DNA from: Blastobasis lacticolella
Lineage: Eukaryota > Arthropoda > Insecta > Lepidoptera > Blastobasidae
DNA: 64,000 nt
Assembly: GCA_905147135.1 (NCBI GenBank)
Contig: LR990053.1
Span: 11,606,501 to 11,670,500, forward strand
Reading direction: 5' to 3'
Below the pieces are notes generated by a model. The model saw only the letters and a program-made list of their open reading frames with translations, was not told where the DNA came from and made no database searches. The position numbers were made by a program, and so were the translations under genes. Shown piece after piece: positions 10,494 to 22,727 of the stretch (within the stretch, counting starts at the first letter, position 1; every line of letters begins with the position of its first letter).

Positions 10494-12720
10494 CAGATAC
10501 TGAATATAAATGTAAAGCAGGTAAACTGATAATAGAGTATGCTGTGAGCCCGGACGCACTTAAAGATTTTAGTTATGGTACCGACCTCGATTTACGGTGT
10601 CGCTGTATTTGTCTATTATTAATAGATGTACAGACAGGTTTTTAATTGACCATGTATAATACGGACACTACTGAACTGATTTTGATAATTTTTTGCATAG
10701 TGATAGATTATATCCCGAGGCAGCATTTAGGCAGAACATAAAAAAATTGCAAACTAGAGAAATTACAAACCAGCAAAAAAATCTCTGATGTGGTGCAAAA
10801 ATCCAAATAAGCCAGTTTTTCCAGCAAACCAAGATTGATCGAACTCCCAGTACATTTACAATAGCTAAAGAGCTCAGCGTATATTTGATAAGTATACCTA
10901 ATAACATTATGGGAGGTTATCGGGCCTCACCACCATCTCAGAGGCCCAAGCTACCTTCACCATTAAGTAAGTGGTCTTCCTGCTGGCAGACGGAAGAGGC
11001 TCTGGCGAATCGGCTTTTCCGACGAATGGGGTCGCCGCACTTAAAAAGCACAAACTCCGCAAACATTATGGCAGGTCTAGTAAAAAAAAATGTAAAGGAG
11101 TCTGTTAGAATGGATATTTGCATATTACTTTGGGTACTGGATAAGTAGCTACCTCTTGTTGAAAAGAACGGGATAACGTAAATAGTGCTCGGTCCAAATT
11201 AGCGGGCAAAATCTAGTATAATTATGAAGTCTCGTTTTGACGCTTAAAAGTTATCTTTATGTCAAATTGTGTAAAAGGGCTTAGAACAGTCTCTTTTCTT
11301 TAATTTGATTACCTTTTTTGTTTTTTTAACTTATAATATATAAGTAGAACCTACCTAACCTCCGGCTAAATACTCCACTGTTCGCAATATTGAAATAATA
11401 GCTACTTTGTATCAAATCGTACAACTTATGCCAATCGATAAAAAATCTTACTATCTATTTTGCGTTGAGCAATACCACTTGGCATGGACGTTATATGGAC
11501 CAAACTAAACCCAAAAAGCCCGTTAGCCACGCTCGACCCTACGTCCGAGGAAGGCCGAAGGCGGACAAAGTACCTGATCCGCCGCATTCGAAAAAAAATT
11601 CTTGCGGCCACATTTTACATGCAAAGCCGAGTCTGGTGTCGATTTCGGATAAATCAATGATGACCGATTATAACATCAACGAGCATAACATTTTTGTGGG
11701 TATTCATACCGTAAATGATCTGAATCTGTAAACTATAGTGTACAAGCAAGAATTTTGCTATTATACTCTATTTATTTTTTTACTATAAAGTAGTGGGATG
11801 ACGTTCTTCAATTCCATTGGTTACAAGTCAGCGTTCACATCAACCACCTACTTCCCACTTCCCGGTAAGCAAATGAATTGAAATGTTGTATACATGTAAA
11901 ATAAATGACAGTAGAATATAATGGTATCAGTAAACTGAACTGCTCTCGGTGCCAATCGGCTTTGAGACTTTTCAACCAGTCTCAGTGTCGCCTTCGTTTA
12001 TTGTATCTAATTAAAAAAACACGAATATTTATGATATTTTAGATTTATTTTTATATATTTGTATATTTTTGTTTATATATTTGTAACACAGATGAAAATC
12101 GCAGGTAAAATCCACACCATGAAAGCCGCCTTAGCGTACCTACTTAATTTGAATGAACCAATGAACACGTTATATTCAGCCTCAGTACTTTATAGTTAAA
12201 AAATTATCCAATAGATTATCCATTCATTTGACCGCCATCTCACCTGGTAATCGATACAACTTTAGCGTTAAATACCCGTGACCGTTAATTGTGACGGGTA
12301 CCTTTTAAAGTGCAAATCATAAGGCGATAGTTTGCCCCTAAATGGCTAATAAGACCGCCTGGCCAATTCAGGTAATAGTAAATGGCAAATAAAAAATAAT
12401 AATTATAGTAGAACCAGTATAAAAAAGTGTTTTAATTCTATATATAACACTTATTATCTATAATATAATAAGTGTTTTAATTGTATTTTATATACTTATA
12501 TAGTTCTTCAAGTTTGAGCACATCTGTTTCAGGCATTATTTGACATTGTGCTCTCTCCTCTTAAAAGGAGCTTTTTTTTCTTATTGCATCACAGTTACAA
12601 GGATCATTTGGCATTTGGATGAGGGCGTGAGTGTCAAACATAAACTCCAGCTGTCTGGCAAAAGTGACGCTTTACAAGCAGCGTTAATTCTGATTTCGGC
12701 CACGTGCCAAATGATTTTTG
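10494..12720. other. No recognised gene
   Basis: About 2.2 kb of AT-rich DNA. The frames at 10885-11148 and 11465-11731 have no start context, motif or splice-site support that I can defend. Confidence 0.45.
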
Positions 12721-12845
12721 TAAACCGTCAGTTGACAGTGTCACGTCGCTGTAGCGTGCATGTATCCTGCATGCGTCCTGTATGCATCCTGCATGTTTCG
12801 TGTTTAAATCAGAAAGTGGACGACCATTTTCTGATTTACGGTAGT
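12721..12845. repeat. Three-unit 11-bp minisatellite and small hairpin
   Basis: ATCCTGCATGC, GTCCTGTATGC and ATCCTGCATG follow each other at about 12766-12797. Just after, AAATCAGAAA and TTTCTGATTT form a 10-bp inverted pair. Confidence 0.6.
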
Positions 12846-13520
12846 CTTAGCTGATCGGTTTTTATAGCATTTAGTTGCCGATATACTCATTAGTGTACTG
12901 GGTTAGTTAGTAAGCAAAACTATGGCGTACTAACAATTTCCTCAACTCACGAGCTCACGACACCCGATACACTGAGATAGGTATATAACTCGATGCGCCA
13001 TTAACATGAATTAGGTACACGTTACTCAAGGATGTTCAACATTAGTTTATCTTGTCAATTCCATCTACACCACAATAGCTACGTCATCGGCATCCTATTA
13101 CCGAGATAGTGTTAGCTTGATGTGATCGCGGGTACTCGCCCAAGGATAGTCCAGTTCAATACATAGAATTAGCCCGATCTCTACATCCAATTAGGTATAC
13201 ATGGCCTCGAAGGGCGTATTTACCTCGTCGTATTGGGATAATATTATGTAAAAGTACTTTCCTTTAATACTTACTAGTGACTAGTGGTTTTGCATGGGTG
13301 TTCTCGGGTTTTCACTGTTATAGCAATAATATTATGCATGTAACTTTACTTTCCGAAAGAAATTCTCTAAATGATAATGAAAATCGCATCAAATCCGTTG
13401 CGTGGTTTAGGAGGACTTAGCGGACATACAGACAGATAGACAGATGAGGAAAGCGACTTAAAAATATGTAATGATTACATAATTTTATTATGAGACATGG
13501 AAAAGGTTCTAAGAGACTTA
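12846..13520. other. No recognised feature
   Basis: AT-rich DNA leading to the MITE at 13521. A phrase at 13417-13440 (GACATACAGACAGATAGACAG) is in its first 20 bases reminiscent of Helitron-like ends but isolated. Confidence 0.4.
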
Positions 13521-13650
13521 GGCGCTGACCTAATTGGCTATCGTCGTTCGACCATGGTGGTACGACGGACGTCGCCCGACCAATAGGTGACCGCAACACC
13601 GCCCGTCGCACGACCATAGTCGTAAGACGATTGCCAATTAGGACACCGCC
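13521..13650. mobile_element. Short palindromic MITE
   Basis: The left end GGCGCTGACCTAATTGGC and the right end, reverse-complemented GGCGGTGTCCTAATTGGC, continue as an imperfect inverted repeat of about 38 bp per arm. The whole element is only 130 bp. Related ends occur at 26611-26700. No clear target duplication is seen, so the superfamily is open. Confidence 0.65.
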
Positions 13651-13800
13651 GTAGGTCATAGCGGGGTATAATACTCGTATACCGAGGGAGTACCTCCACC
13701 TTATAGAATTCGGCAGCCAAACAATTATATTTAGTAAGGTTTCCAGTGCTCCATGGTGTGGGAATTTGTAGAACCGTGGCTTTGATTGTGGAGGCTGTTT
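13651..13800 (+). mobile_element. Family C repeat, partial
   Basis: Shares the blocks CATAGCGGGGTAT, AGTACCTCCACCTTA, AGTAAGGTTTCCAG and CTCCATGG.GTGGGAATTTG with the longer copy at 23050-23373. The 3' part is missing. Confidence 0.65.
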
Positions 13801-15524
13801 ATGTTTATAGGTCTATGACAGAAGGCTGTGTGGCAAAAATATGGAAATCAGTTTTTTTCCTGTCCTGAAAGGTTCGAAAATAGACATTGCAAATTATCGT
13901 CCCATGTCTGAATTATGTAATTGGTAAAACTCTTGTATGACTTTTTTGAATTTATATTGGCGGAACCTTGTTATTGGTTTTTTGATACTCATAATCGATA
14001 TAAATTTTATTTGAAATGCTATTAGTTTTCCAAACAAATAAATAATATTATACCGTCACAGTACTAACCAATCATGATTTAACTCAGGTTTAAATCCAAA
14101 CATACATTCTTAAATTACCTACATATTATTGTGATTTACAGCAACTGAGTACCTATAATTAAAGTATATATCATCAAATATCAAAGTCTACTACAGCACT
14201 GATAGATACCAGATACGCCTATACGCCTATCTAGTTAACTTTATTAATATCTAACTTATCATTACTATTAACTTTCGCCCGCCAAAGTCAGTCCAAGTTT
14301 GTTATGAGACTTGGAATTCAGGTTGATATTAATACATCACAGTGGTCGGACATCTATTTATCACGACTGGAAGGACAGGGGACAAAAGAGCCCGCAGTTG
14401 GAATTAGTTGTGACCTTTTCAAGTCGCAACCCCCATTCATCTTGTTTTCATTAATCAATCGTTTTAATAACCTGATCTATTGAACCTTCCGACGAGGGAA
14501 CTGCTGATCTGAGAGCTTTCATTATGTAACACGCTGTCGATTGTTTGTTTGGCGGTACTTTTTATATATAACTGTTTAGGTACAGTATTATAACCACAGT
14601 ATCGATTAATGAAATCAAGTAATAAGGTATAAATTCGCTTGACATTTTTAGTATTTCTCGTGTATTATATTTTTGCCATAAAGTATAAATATATTATAGG
14701 CATTTCAATTGATGAAGATAATGTCGCCCAGTAGCTGAAATAAATTATGCAGAAACGAATATATTTCTTATTTATTGTTTACTTTTAGGTATATTTGCTT
14801 AATAAACAGGTAGGAAACGAATAGCTTAATAAATAACAATTAAAGTTTCTCGCTAAAAACTACATCTGCGTCTTCGTAGGCCTGTAGAGGACCCAAAAAT
14901 AAAGCAGCTAATGAGAAATAAAACTTTGAAGGAGAATATTAAGCTACCTACCTAGAGTATAAAATACGCAGTAGCCATGATAATTGCACAAAGGAGAGCA
15001 AAGCAAAAAGAAAATTAAAAGGAACGTCAAATGAAGTAAATATCAAGAACTAATTAGAAGCAGTGAAAAAAATACTCGCCACCTTTTTCTTTATTTACCA
15101 AACGATTTCAAAGAAATAGGGGGATTCTCCCGGGACCAGACACAAGTTTAATTAGGAACCCGAAAGTTCACCCCGGGAAGTGGCAGGATCGATAAATAGG
15201 CTTTTATTATCAGCGGCCCGAGATACAGTATGTAATTATCCAAAACTGTAAGGATTTTGATCCAATTAGCCCGCACAGCCTGTTTCTTGTTTGGCAGAGT
15301 AGAGCCGACTTGGAATTACATGTGTCCTCTAAATGTTTTTTTAAAGTATAGGAATAAGTTTTTAAGGAATAAAGGGAGTTTCGCAAGCTTTATAGCCAAA
15401 ATCGTTGCGTAATATGCATTTGTAGAGAAATTGTCTCCCACGTAATCTTAGGTTGCACAGGAGCCATCAGTAAAATCTTCCCTAGAGAGAACTAGGTACG
15501 TACATAGGCTGTGAAAATGTTTTA
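13801..15524. other. No recognised feature
   Basis: AT-rich DNA with frequent stops in all frames. I see no repeat shared with the rest of the window. Confidence 0.45.
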
Positions 15525-15800
15525 TTGTAATCGGCAACTCGCTTGGCAAACCCCTTGTATTGCAAATGTCCGCTTACCCTCAAGTGGGTCGTCCACTTGT
15601 TGTAATTTTATATAGCCTAACCCGGTTTCTAGACAAACTGAATTACCTTAGGCCAAATCAGTTTACAGACCGGAATTTATTTATTATTTATTTGTTGTAA
15701 TGTAATTTTTTTTATATCACTAAGGTGTTAATCAAGCTTACGGCCAGCCTGATCGTCAGCAGTTACTGCACTGCACTAAGCCTGGTATTCGGCATCCTCG
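15525..15800 (-). mobile_element. LINE 3'-end scraps, family D
   Basis: At 15715-15770 the string AAGCTTACGGCCAGCCTGAT followed by GTCAGCAGTTACTGCA matches the reversed end of the LINE at 54050-54300 (AAGCTTACGGCCTGCCTGAT). A second scrap at about 15530-15580 contains TTGTATTGCAAATGTCC. Confidence 0.5.
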
Positions 15801-16261
15801 CGTCGTAAGCATCTCTACCTACTTTGGTTTCAAACTCATACTCAAAATTTATTGATTGTTTAGGATATTAAATATCTCTTTAAATCGTCAAAAAGGAGGA
15901 GGTCTCCTAAGGAACCTCTGTCCTGATAGCAGCATGTTTAGGCACATATTTCCCGCATATTCCTAGACTTTTACAGCACCAAATCAAACTAAAACATTTT
16001 TAATACCTTCCCATATTACAAAAGATCTAAAAGCAATCCAATCTGATATTGGAATTATTTAATCGTCAAATATTAATTTCAGAAATGGAATATTAATTAC
16101 GCATGTAATTAGTGAAATGAGTAGAGTAAGTAGGTACTATTTCAATCCCGCGATTAGGGACAGTTGAACTTCAGAGGAAGATTTTTTCTGAAACGTAATA
16201 TTCATAATTATATTATCTAGAAAAAACTATATTGTTAACTAGACATAATTATTGATAATTT
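15801..16261. other. No recognised feature
   Basis: AT-rich DNA without shared repeats or long frames. Confidence 0.4.
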
Positions 16262-16500
16262 GCTTGTTGAGAATAAATTTATTTATTTCTTCCTTTATTC
16301 AACAAGAATCTACAGCACATTACATTATAAGTAAACAAAGAATAAGTTACTTGCAATAAAATTTAAATTTCATCGTCATTATCTACCTGCCTTTATCCCA
16401 GTAGGTGGGGTTGGTACAATACGTCTCTTTCGTCTAGTCAACCCTATCACTACTGTGTACTTGCTCCTTTCGCCACACAGTCCATCCATGTTTTTTTAGA
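16262..16500. mobile_element. LINE-tail-like segment and a possible family F scrap
   Basis: 16270-16350 starts with AATTTATTTATTTC and continues like a reversed LINE 3' UTR (poly-A signal end to the left). 16378-16490 contains CAGTAGGTGGGGTTGGTA, similar to the GGTGGGGTAG block at 50165-50185 and 58127-58142. Confidence 0.4.
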
Positions 16501-17225
16501 TCAGCCTCTACGTAAGTATCCATCCACATGATCCACATTGATATTAATTGCCTTCCTTGTCACGTAACTTAAATAATATGTTTCAAAGTACAATTATTAA
16601 ACTTCGCTTTTAGTAGGCAATATTTGAACTTAATCAACTGCTCCTAATAATTTAGCCAACTATTGTACCTTTCCATCAACTTAGTAATCAACCATTATTA
16701 TTAAGGAACTTAGGCCTCCGTAAATTACCACTTGAACTGACCCTGTAACTTTAATAGATCCAACACTCCCAAGATAACATAACAAAAGTCGGACACAGAG
16801 CAGTAGATGATACACTCGAATACCAGAGTACCTAAACTATAACTACTTGGGTGTTCAAGTCTCACAATACAGGTTGGTTGGTACATTGCGACGTCCTCGT
16901 TTAGACAGCGTTGGCCCTATTTTTGAACTGCTTACCGCCAGTCGAAAGGGTTTGAATTTTGATTTACGGCATATAAATCAATCATGCTTATTACAATATT
17001 TTTTTATTATTGAACCGCTCGCTTTCGTTGCTACCAATGTGATAATAATCTCAATAAAAACACTTATTGTAATCTCAGAAAAACAACGACTGAATCCAAA
17101 ATCGCTAAATTTAGGGAATTTTTCATGACAAAATTGAAATTGAAAACCGTTTGACTCGCGGCGAGCGGTACGAAAATAGAGCCCAGTCGTAAATATCATA
17201 CACTAGCGACTTCATTCGATTCACG
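16501..17225. other. No recognised feature
   Basis: AT-rich DNA. The frame at 16847-17128 is unremarkable in composition and has no motif. Confidence 0.4.
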
Positions 17226-17322
17226 TGTTGTCCTGCCTCTACCCAACCCTACCCTACTGTGCCCCTACTCCTATCCTACCCTACCCTACACCCACTCTAT
17301 CCCACAGCTACCCAGCTTGCCA
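17226..17322 (+). repeat. Imperfect CCTAC-rich tract
   Basis: Repeated CCTACCC and CCTACTC pentamer variants over about 90 bp give a strong C+T/A composition on the plus strand, unlike the surroundings. Confidence 0.6.
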
Positions 17323-19973
17323 TGACAATTACAGCCGTTCTGAAATTTTAATACCTTGGGATAAATTTGTGCCATTTTTATAGGGATCTGTATGTAATTT
17401 TTTTTAAAGATAAAATTTTCTACTAAATACAACCCGTATTTGTTTCTTGCTGATAATTTGTAGCTTTCTATAAGTTTGAGAATTTTTGAAATTGGTTAAG
17501 ACGTTTTTGAGTTTGTCCTTACAAACAAACCGGCAAACAATCAAATATTTCTAATTTTATTAGTACAGCATCAAAGGAATTGGACATAGAGGCAATGCAT
17601 CGTGGAACAATGTACGCCACGTCGACAGGTGTCGTTCTCAATGTCCTCTGGATGTCGCTAAAATGTGCATCACCCGGGGAGTCAAAAGCATGTTTTCTTT
17701 TAATAATTTTATTCAACTTAGGTTCACAAAACTCTTATGAACGTTATAGAACATACAAATCATGGTACAAATACATTTAGAAAAATGGGACCGCGGCCCG
17801 TGGTAACATTGAGCTGAACACAACTATTTTAAAGATGTTGTTAATAAGTATTCATCGACAAAGTTGACCCACTGATTCCACCAACTCTGTGGCACATCAC
17901 CGAGCCAAAACGCCTACATGGACAAGGAACCGAATAATGTTAGCAAGAACAAAGACCTCCGAGAAAGGATACAACTTTTAATTTGATTAGTTTGTCTTAT
18001 CTAAAACTTCTTACTAACAAGCGTTAGTTACAAAAGTTGTAGATAACAGCTGTTGCAACACTTGCTCTTCCACCGAGTTAATGTAACAATCTTTTTTGTT
18101 AACCGTGTTAATTAATCCACCCATAATTGTCTTTATTTATGTAGAAAAAGTTACTCACCTAATTTTGCTGAGTGAAACTAATTCTCCGGGAGAAGGAAAC
18201 TTGGGTGATAATAACTTCAACTATCTGCCTTATAATCCGAAAACACGCAAAGATGGTTCCCATAAAAAATAATGGGCCACAGACCCATTTAAATACAATG
18301 CCCAAGTGCACAAACATTCAATTTAAGAGTTCATTTACCACACTCCGTTTTGTGAACTTTCTGTAATAATAAAAGCTCTTTAATAGAGTTTCCGAGTAGA
18401 ATTCAATCCAACGTAATCCGCAAAAAAGATGCTCTCTATTTGGAAACAATTCCAAAAATCAAGTCAAATTAAAATCAAAGCATTTTATTCACTTAGGACC
18501 TTTGGTATACCAAACAAAATGCTTTTTAACGGCAATATGTATAAGAGGATGAGACGGAAGAAGCCACACGTTGATACGACATTTTGAATGTAGTCTCCGG
18601 ATTTTTATCGCGTACCTACATTAACTGGCCTGATTTCTACCCAGTTTCATGCATTATCGTCACGGAACAACGAAGATCTGCGGGTGGTATTAGCTAGCTA
18701 AATCCGGAAAACACTTTTATGAAGTCTAATAATGAAACGCGCGAGCATGCAGACAAAGACCAGCCGCACAAAGTCTGTAAGTCCTGTCGTTAGAGTCACG
18801 ACAGCACCGAGATACAAAATCAGTACATCACCAGCCCTGTTAGTAAGGCTGGTGGATCCGGATACATTGATCATTTCAGACCTGACTCTGCTACGCAACA
18901 TCGAACGCCAATACATCGAAGCTCATTTGGTCGACAACTATAAGTCAAAAGTTTAATCAAACGTTCACTACATCAAAACCCGAGAGTAAGAGTTCAACGC
19001 AAGAGGCGACTATGCGCCAACCATCCCGAAGCTGACGCAAAGCAAACACGCAGGCGAACAAGTTAAAGCCATCTCACTTGTTAGAGGATCCGTCAATTAT
19101 GAAATTATTTTTGAACACTTGAAATATTCGTTTCGGCATTCCAACTTCACTAAACTTCACCGTTTTGCAATGGGTATATCGTTTTATCTTTCACCAAAAG
19201 CTAGTCGTTTTTGGAAGAATCTTGTTAACGGAGACCACTTTGCATCGCACGAATCGCTTTGGGTCGCATCAAAGTAAAGTTAAAACCGTTAAAGTCGCTT
19301 TTTTTTATTAAAAATACCAATTTGTCTAGAGGTAGGCATATATTGTTGAGACATCGAGTAGTAACGACGAGTATGACTGAGATGATTTATGAATTTGGAA
19401 GAGGCGAGGGAATTCTCCAATTGGAACAATGTGGTCTCCGCCTAACCTACATGAAAAAGTTTCTAGTGACGTGACGGTATGTACATTTGTATCAAGCAGT
19501 TATATGGAGTTAAATATTCTACGCACTAGATAATTAGTTATTTGTCTTTTATCAAACGCCCCGCGAAACAGTACAAAACAGAGTAGAGCAAACCAATTTC
19601 AAAAATAGGTAACCGAATAGTTTTCATATAGTTCCATACTAACATAGCATTTTCTAATGCTGTATTTTGTTTAGCCATTATGAAAATTACGTTTTTCTCA
19701 GCCAAGCGGCTGTAGTTTACCACCCACAACACGGGCATAAGTGGGTGGTCGGAAGGCTGCCTATTGTTCCCCGGAGAAGCATCACGTAATTAGCAGCGAG
19801 TAAGGGACATTTTCATTTGTCATCGTGCAGTACAAAATGCCCCGCTAAACATACGCAAATGAGTGGCTGACGTAAATGGATTAATGTAAAGGTGTACTTA
19901 CGATACTCCATGGTCTACTTAGATACGGACTGGAAAAATGTATTAGAATAATGATAGAATAGAAGTGGTAATA
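17323..19973. other. No recognised gene
   Basis: About 2.6 kb. The overlapping opposite frames at 18698-18956 are both open, but I could not connect either with a known family or with flanking splice sites. Confidence 0.4.
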
Positions 19974-20492
19974 CTAGTAACGTTGCAGTACGTATATTCT
20001 GTCTGATGCAGTTATCTTTTCAACACTGCGATCCTTTTTTGTTCCCATAACCAAGGTAATAAAAAAACTTAAATTGTTGAATCTTAATTGAAACACAAGC
20101 CAAATACTAGTTACAATATTAAAATAGAACACCTCGCAACATCGTGAAGATAAAAAATTGAGGAAGATAAAAAAATCATCAAAAGTTTCAGCTTCGCCGC
20201 AATCCGGGTAAAAAAGCAAACGATATAATATTTGTTCGTCATATTTATCACTGGCGAGGCGTCTGAAATCGCCTTTATTTGAATGTTCTTGAGTGAAATC
20301 TTGAAGCGAGCATTCTTGCCCTGTTGCCATTAAAAGTTTAGCAAACACAGCACCGGCGTAAGAGCGACCCACTTCCGAGTCAAAAGTAAACCATGTCACA
20401 CCGACTAAAGAACAGAGCAATTCGGCCGGAACAGATTTAAATGATAAAATCTCCTCTTTGCATCCGTGGTAAGTATCTTTTCTAACAAGCTT
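19974..20492 (-). CDS. Unrecognised open reading frame (172 codons), possible exon or relic
   Basis: The minus strand is open from 20492 to a stop at 19974, unusually long for such AT-rich DNA outside a transposon. There is no ATG in its first half: the stretch starts after a stop at 20493-20495 and the first methionine comes in the segment AKLLMATGQEC. The N-terminal half has balanced composition (KSVPAELLCSLVGVTWFTFD, then EVGRSYAGAVFAKLL, then CSLQDFTQEHSNKGDFRRLA); the C-terminal half is phenylalanine-rich and may be non-coding read-through. I do not recognise a domain. It could be a single exon of a host gene, a transposase remnant or chance. Confidence 0.2.
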   Translation of the reverse strand, partial: KLVRKDTYHGCKEEILSFKSVPAELLCSLVGVTWFTFDSEVGRSYAGAVFAKLLMATGQECSLQDFTQEHSNKGDFRRLASDKYDEQILYRLLFYPDCGEAETFDDFFIFLNFLSSRCCEVFYFNIVTSIWLVFQLRFNNLSFFITLVMGTKKDRSVEKITASDRIYVLQRY

Positions 20493-20495
20493 TTA

Positions 20496-20775
20496 TTTTT
20501 TAACTTGCAATGTTTGAATGTAACTATGTGTGTTTGGAACAAATCTGGCAAGCCTAAGTTGACCCACTTCCCGGTGTTCAGTTGAGCTGAAATTTTGTAT
20601 ATTCACTATCTCCTAAATGGTACCATGGAGCTGGTCTGATGATGGAGTCGGAAGGTAGTCATTGGAACGCAATAAGAAAACATCATCGTATTTGGCCCTC
20701 TGGTGATATTCAAGGACTGATGATGATGATGGAAGTTGGCGTTCAGTAGTTCCTAAAACTACTAAACCCAACAAG

Positions 20776-20780
<5 letters not shown>
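20496..20780. other. No recognised feature
   Basis: Intervening DNA. A GATGATGATGATGG run at about 20718-20731 may be the worn tail of a GAT-tailed retroelement. Confidence 0.35.

Positions 20781-20806
<26 letters not shown>
20781..20806. repeat. (TA)n microsatellite
   Basis: About 13 uninterrupted TA units. Confidence 0.9.
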
Positions 20807-20810
<4 letters not shown>

Positions 20811-20857
20811 ATTGTTATATAGATATTTTTTCTAATTGTTGTAATTTGTGTTTGTGA

Positions 20858-21174
20858 GTCAGAAATGAGGAGATCCGCAAGCGAACCAAGGTCACCGACA
20901 TAGCTCTAAGGATTGCCAGACTGAAGTGGCAGTGGGCAGGGCACATAGCTCGAAGAACAGATGGCCGATGGGGCAGTAAAGTTCTCGAGTGGCGACCACG
21001 TACCGGTAGACGCAGCGTGGGTAGGCCTCCTACAAGGTGGACCGACGACCTGGTAAGGATCGCAGGTACCAGCTGGATGCGGAAAGCACAGGACCGGTCT
21101 TTGTGGAGATCTCTGGGGGAGGCCTATGCCCAGCAGTGGGCGTCTTCTGGCTGATATGATGATGATGATGATGA
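20858..21174 (+). mobile_element. 5'-truncated RTE-like LINE fragment with 11-bp target duplication
   Basis: The perfect duplication TGTGTTTGTGA lies at 20847-20857 and 21175-21185. The related repeat at 53319-53329 has this 11-mer only once, giving an empty-site comparison. Inside, 20864-21154 encodes 96 residues and a stop: KWQWAGHIAR, then GRPPTRWTDDL, then AQDRSLWRSLGEAYAQQW, the C-terminal end typical of RTE-like endonuclease/RT proteins (compare GRPRYRWRDEV and AQDRERWRSL in the complete element at 46776). A (GAT)n tail follows directly after the stop. Only the last tenth of the protein remains and the frame is intact, so the copy is young. Confidence 0.9.
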
Positions 21175-21605
21175 TGTGTTTGTGAATGTTTTTTCTTGTT
21201 TAAAGCAAATAAATAGATAAATGTGAAAATAGTGAAGTAAATTTCCCACCGCTTGATATCCTCGACGCTTAGGTACAATAGAACTGACTCGCAGTTTACT
21301 TCCAGCAAAGTTGAGAAAATTATAGGTACGTAAATTAACTTGAAAATATGAGTGTAGATAAAGTAGTGTATGCAACTGCATATAATTAGGTATTAAAACA
21401 TTCGTGTCAAACTATTATCATATTCGGCTACGCCTCGTATGAGAAACAGACACTCATGTTTTAATACCCCCTTTTATATGACAGTTGCATAAACTACTAT
21501 TTTTAAATTTTATAGACTATCGTGAAAAAAGTGTATCCTTAAACAACTGTTTTCGAATATTAAATTGGAACATTACGCTATGAGTGTAGATAAAAGTATT
21601 TTTCA
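21175..21605 (+). repeat. Family E repeat with a central palindrome
   Basis: Similar to 53315-53560 over the GTTTGTGAATGTTTTTTCTT, CGCTTGATATCCTCGACGC and TTACTTCCAGCAAAGTTGAG blocks; its right part also matches 53005-53095 in reverse. 21361-21500 is an imperfect palindrome: GTATGCAACTGCATATAA faces TTATATGACAGTTGCATA, and GGTATTAAAACAT faces ATGTTTTAATACC. No coding capacity; likely a non-autonomous foldback-type element. Confidence 0.6.
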
Positions 21606-21611
21606 TTTGAT

Positions 21612-21686
21612 AACTTATTTTATACCACTTAGGTGGCAAACAAAATCCCCTCCTTACCCCCCCCCCCCCCCCCCCACCCCCCTCCT
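21612..21686. repeat. Family D tail scrap followed by a 19-C run
   Basis: TATACCACTTAGGTGGCAAACAA matches in its first 20 bases the end of the LINE at 54056-54080. A run of 19 C at 21657-21675, then A and six more C, follows. Long poly-C is rare in AT-rich insect DNA and prone to sequencing error. Confidence 0.6.
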
Positions 21687-21774
21687 AATGTATAAGTTAC
21701 CGTAACTTATAGATGTTTGATATACCAGGGATATCACAAGCTCGACATTTAATTTGTGAGAGTGTGAATATTCA

Positions 21775-21910
21775 ATTATTTGGATTTTTGGATTTATTTA
21801 TTACAATAAATAAACTCAAAAACGACTGAACCGATTTTAATTTTATCCCGGGAAAATAATAGGTTCCCGTGGGAAAGTAGATTGTTTACAGAGATCCGTA
21901 CTGCGAGCGA
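21775..21910. mobile_element. Helitron/Lep1-like fragment
   Basis: Contains CGACTGAACCGATTTTAATT (21822-21841) and GTTTACAGAGATCCGTACTGCGAGCG, phrases that recur in lepidopteran Lep1-type non-autonomous Helitrons and in the fragment at 27690-27925. Assignment rests on familiarity with such phrases, not on termini. Confidence 0.4.
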
Positions 21911-22620
21911 AGAAAAGCCGCTGAGAGTGGCTAGTATGAAAAGTCATTAGAGGTGATGCGAAATTAGGCCTCGTGCTCTAGTAAATTTTACCAGCTTCCT
22001 CAAGTAAATGTAATCTACGCGCAGTGAATTTATCACAGAAATAATATTTGTATATTCCCAATTTGGAACGGCGATCTCGTGGATAGACGGCCTACTTTCG
22101 GGCGCAAAGCCCTGAAGTACCTAAATGAGTTACAAACTCGTAAATTAAAATATTAAATTCTGCGTCGATTACGCTGATTCGGTAATAAAACTTCAAGCAA
22201 GTTTCCGAAGAGTTACTAAAATCTAAAGTGGTTGTAATACGACCATAAATTTTAAAGAGCATTATAGTTACTTTAAGCATTAATGCCTCTATTTACGATC
22301 TCTTGCCCTAAGGATACGTGGGAAATAGGTGCCTAAGCCTGCAGATGCCTAAGGGCGGGTTTTGACGATGCGTGATTTTACGGACGTACGTGGAAAGGGT
22401 GTTGCCCGTGGTCGTCTCTGACCCGGTGACGTCGTCGCCGTTGTTGACAACAAAGTGACATTTCAAAGTGGTGATGCTTAGTTCCAATTTTGGCCAATAG
22501 GTCAGATAAGTTTGTGGCACACCGTCCGTCATGCGTGAGAATCCGCAGAATCACGGACAGTGGAACCTCGCCTTACAAGGTCTAAGAAGTGATGAATTTA
22601 GATCGCAGTCGAATTTGATG
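21911..22620. other. No recognised feature
   Basis: Includes a GC-richer patch at about 22375-22450 with GTGACGTCGTCGCCGTTGTTG in its first 20 bases, of unknown nature. Confidence 0.4.
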
Positions 22621-22624
22621 CGAG

Positions 22625-22700
22625 GATGCTGACGACCAGACAAACAGAGCGCAGGAAGAGCAGGAAAGCGGACAATGGCAGAAGCTGAGATTGTTCGCTG
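22625..22700 (+). mobile_element. Worn RTE-like LINE terminus
   Basis: GAGCGCAGGAAGAGCAGGAAAGCGGACAATGGCAGAAG keeps the spacing of the AEDRAKWRKKxxKADPA terminus seen better at 51378-51472 and 60336-60440. It is heavily mutated. Confidence 0.4.
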
Positions 22701-22727
22701 GGACGCTGATGTTGGTGGTTTACGGTA

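Noticed and set aside
21030..21381. Minus-strand frames with a poly-His stretch
   Set aside because: The histidines come from the (GAT)n tail of the RTE fragment read backwards; the true coding strand is plus.
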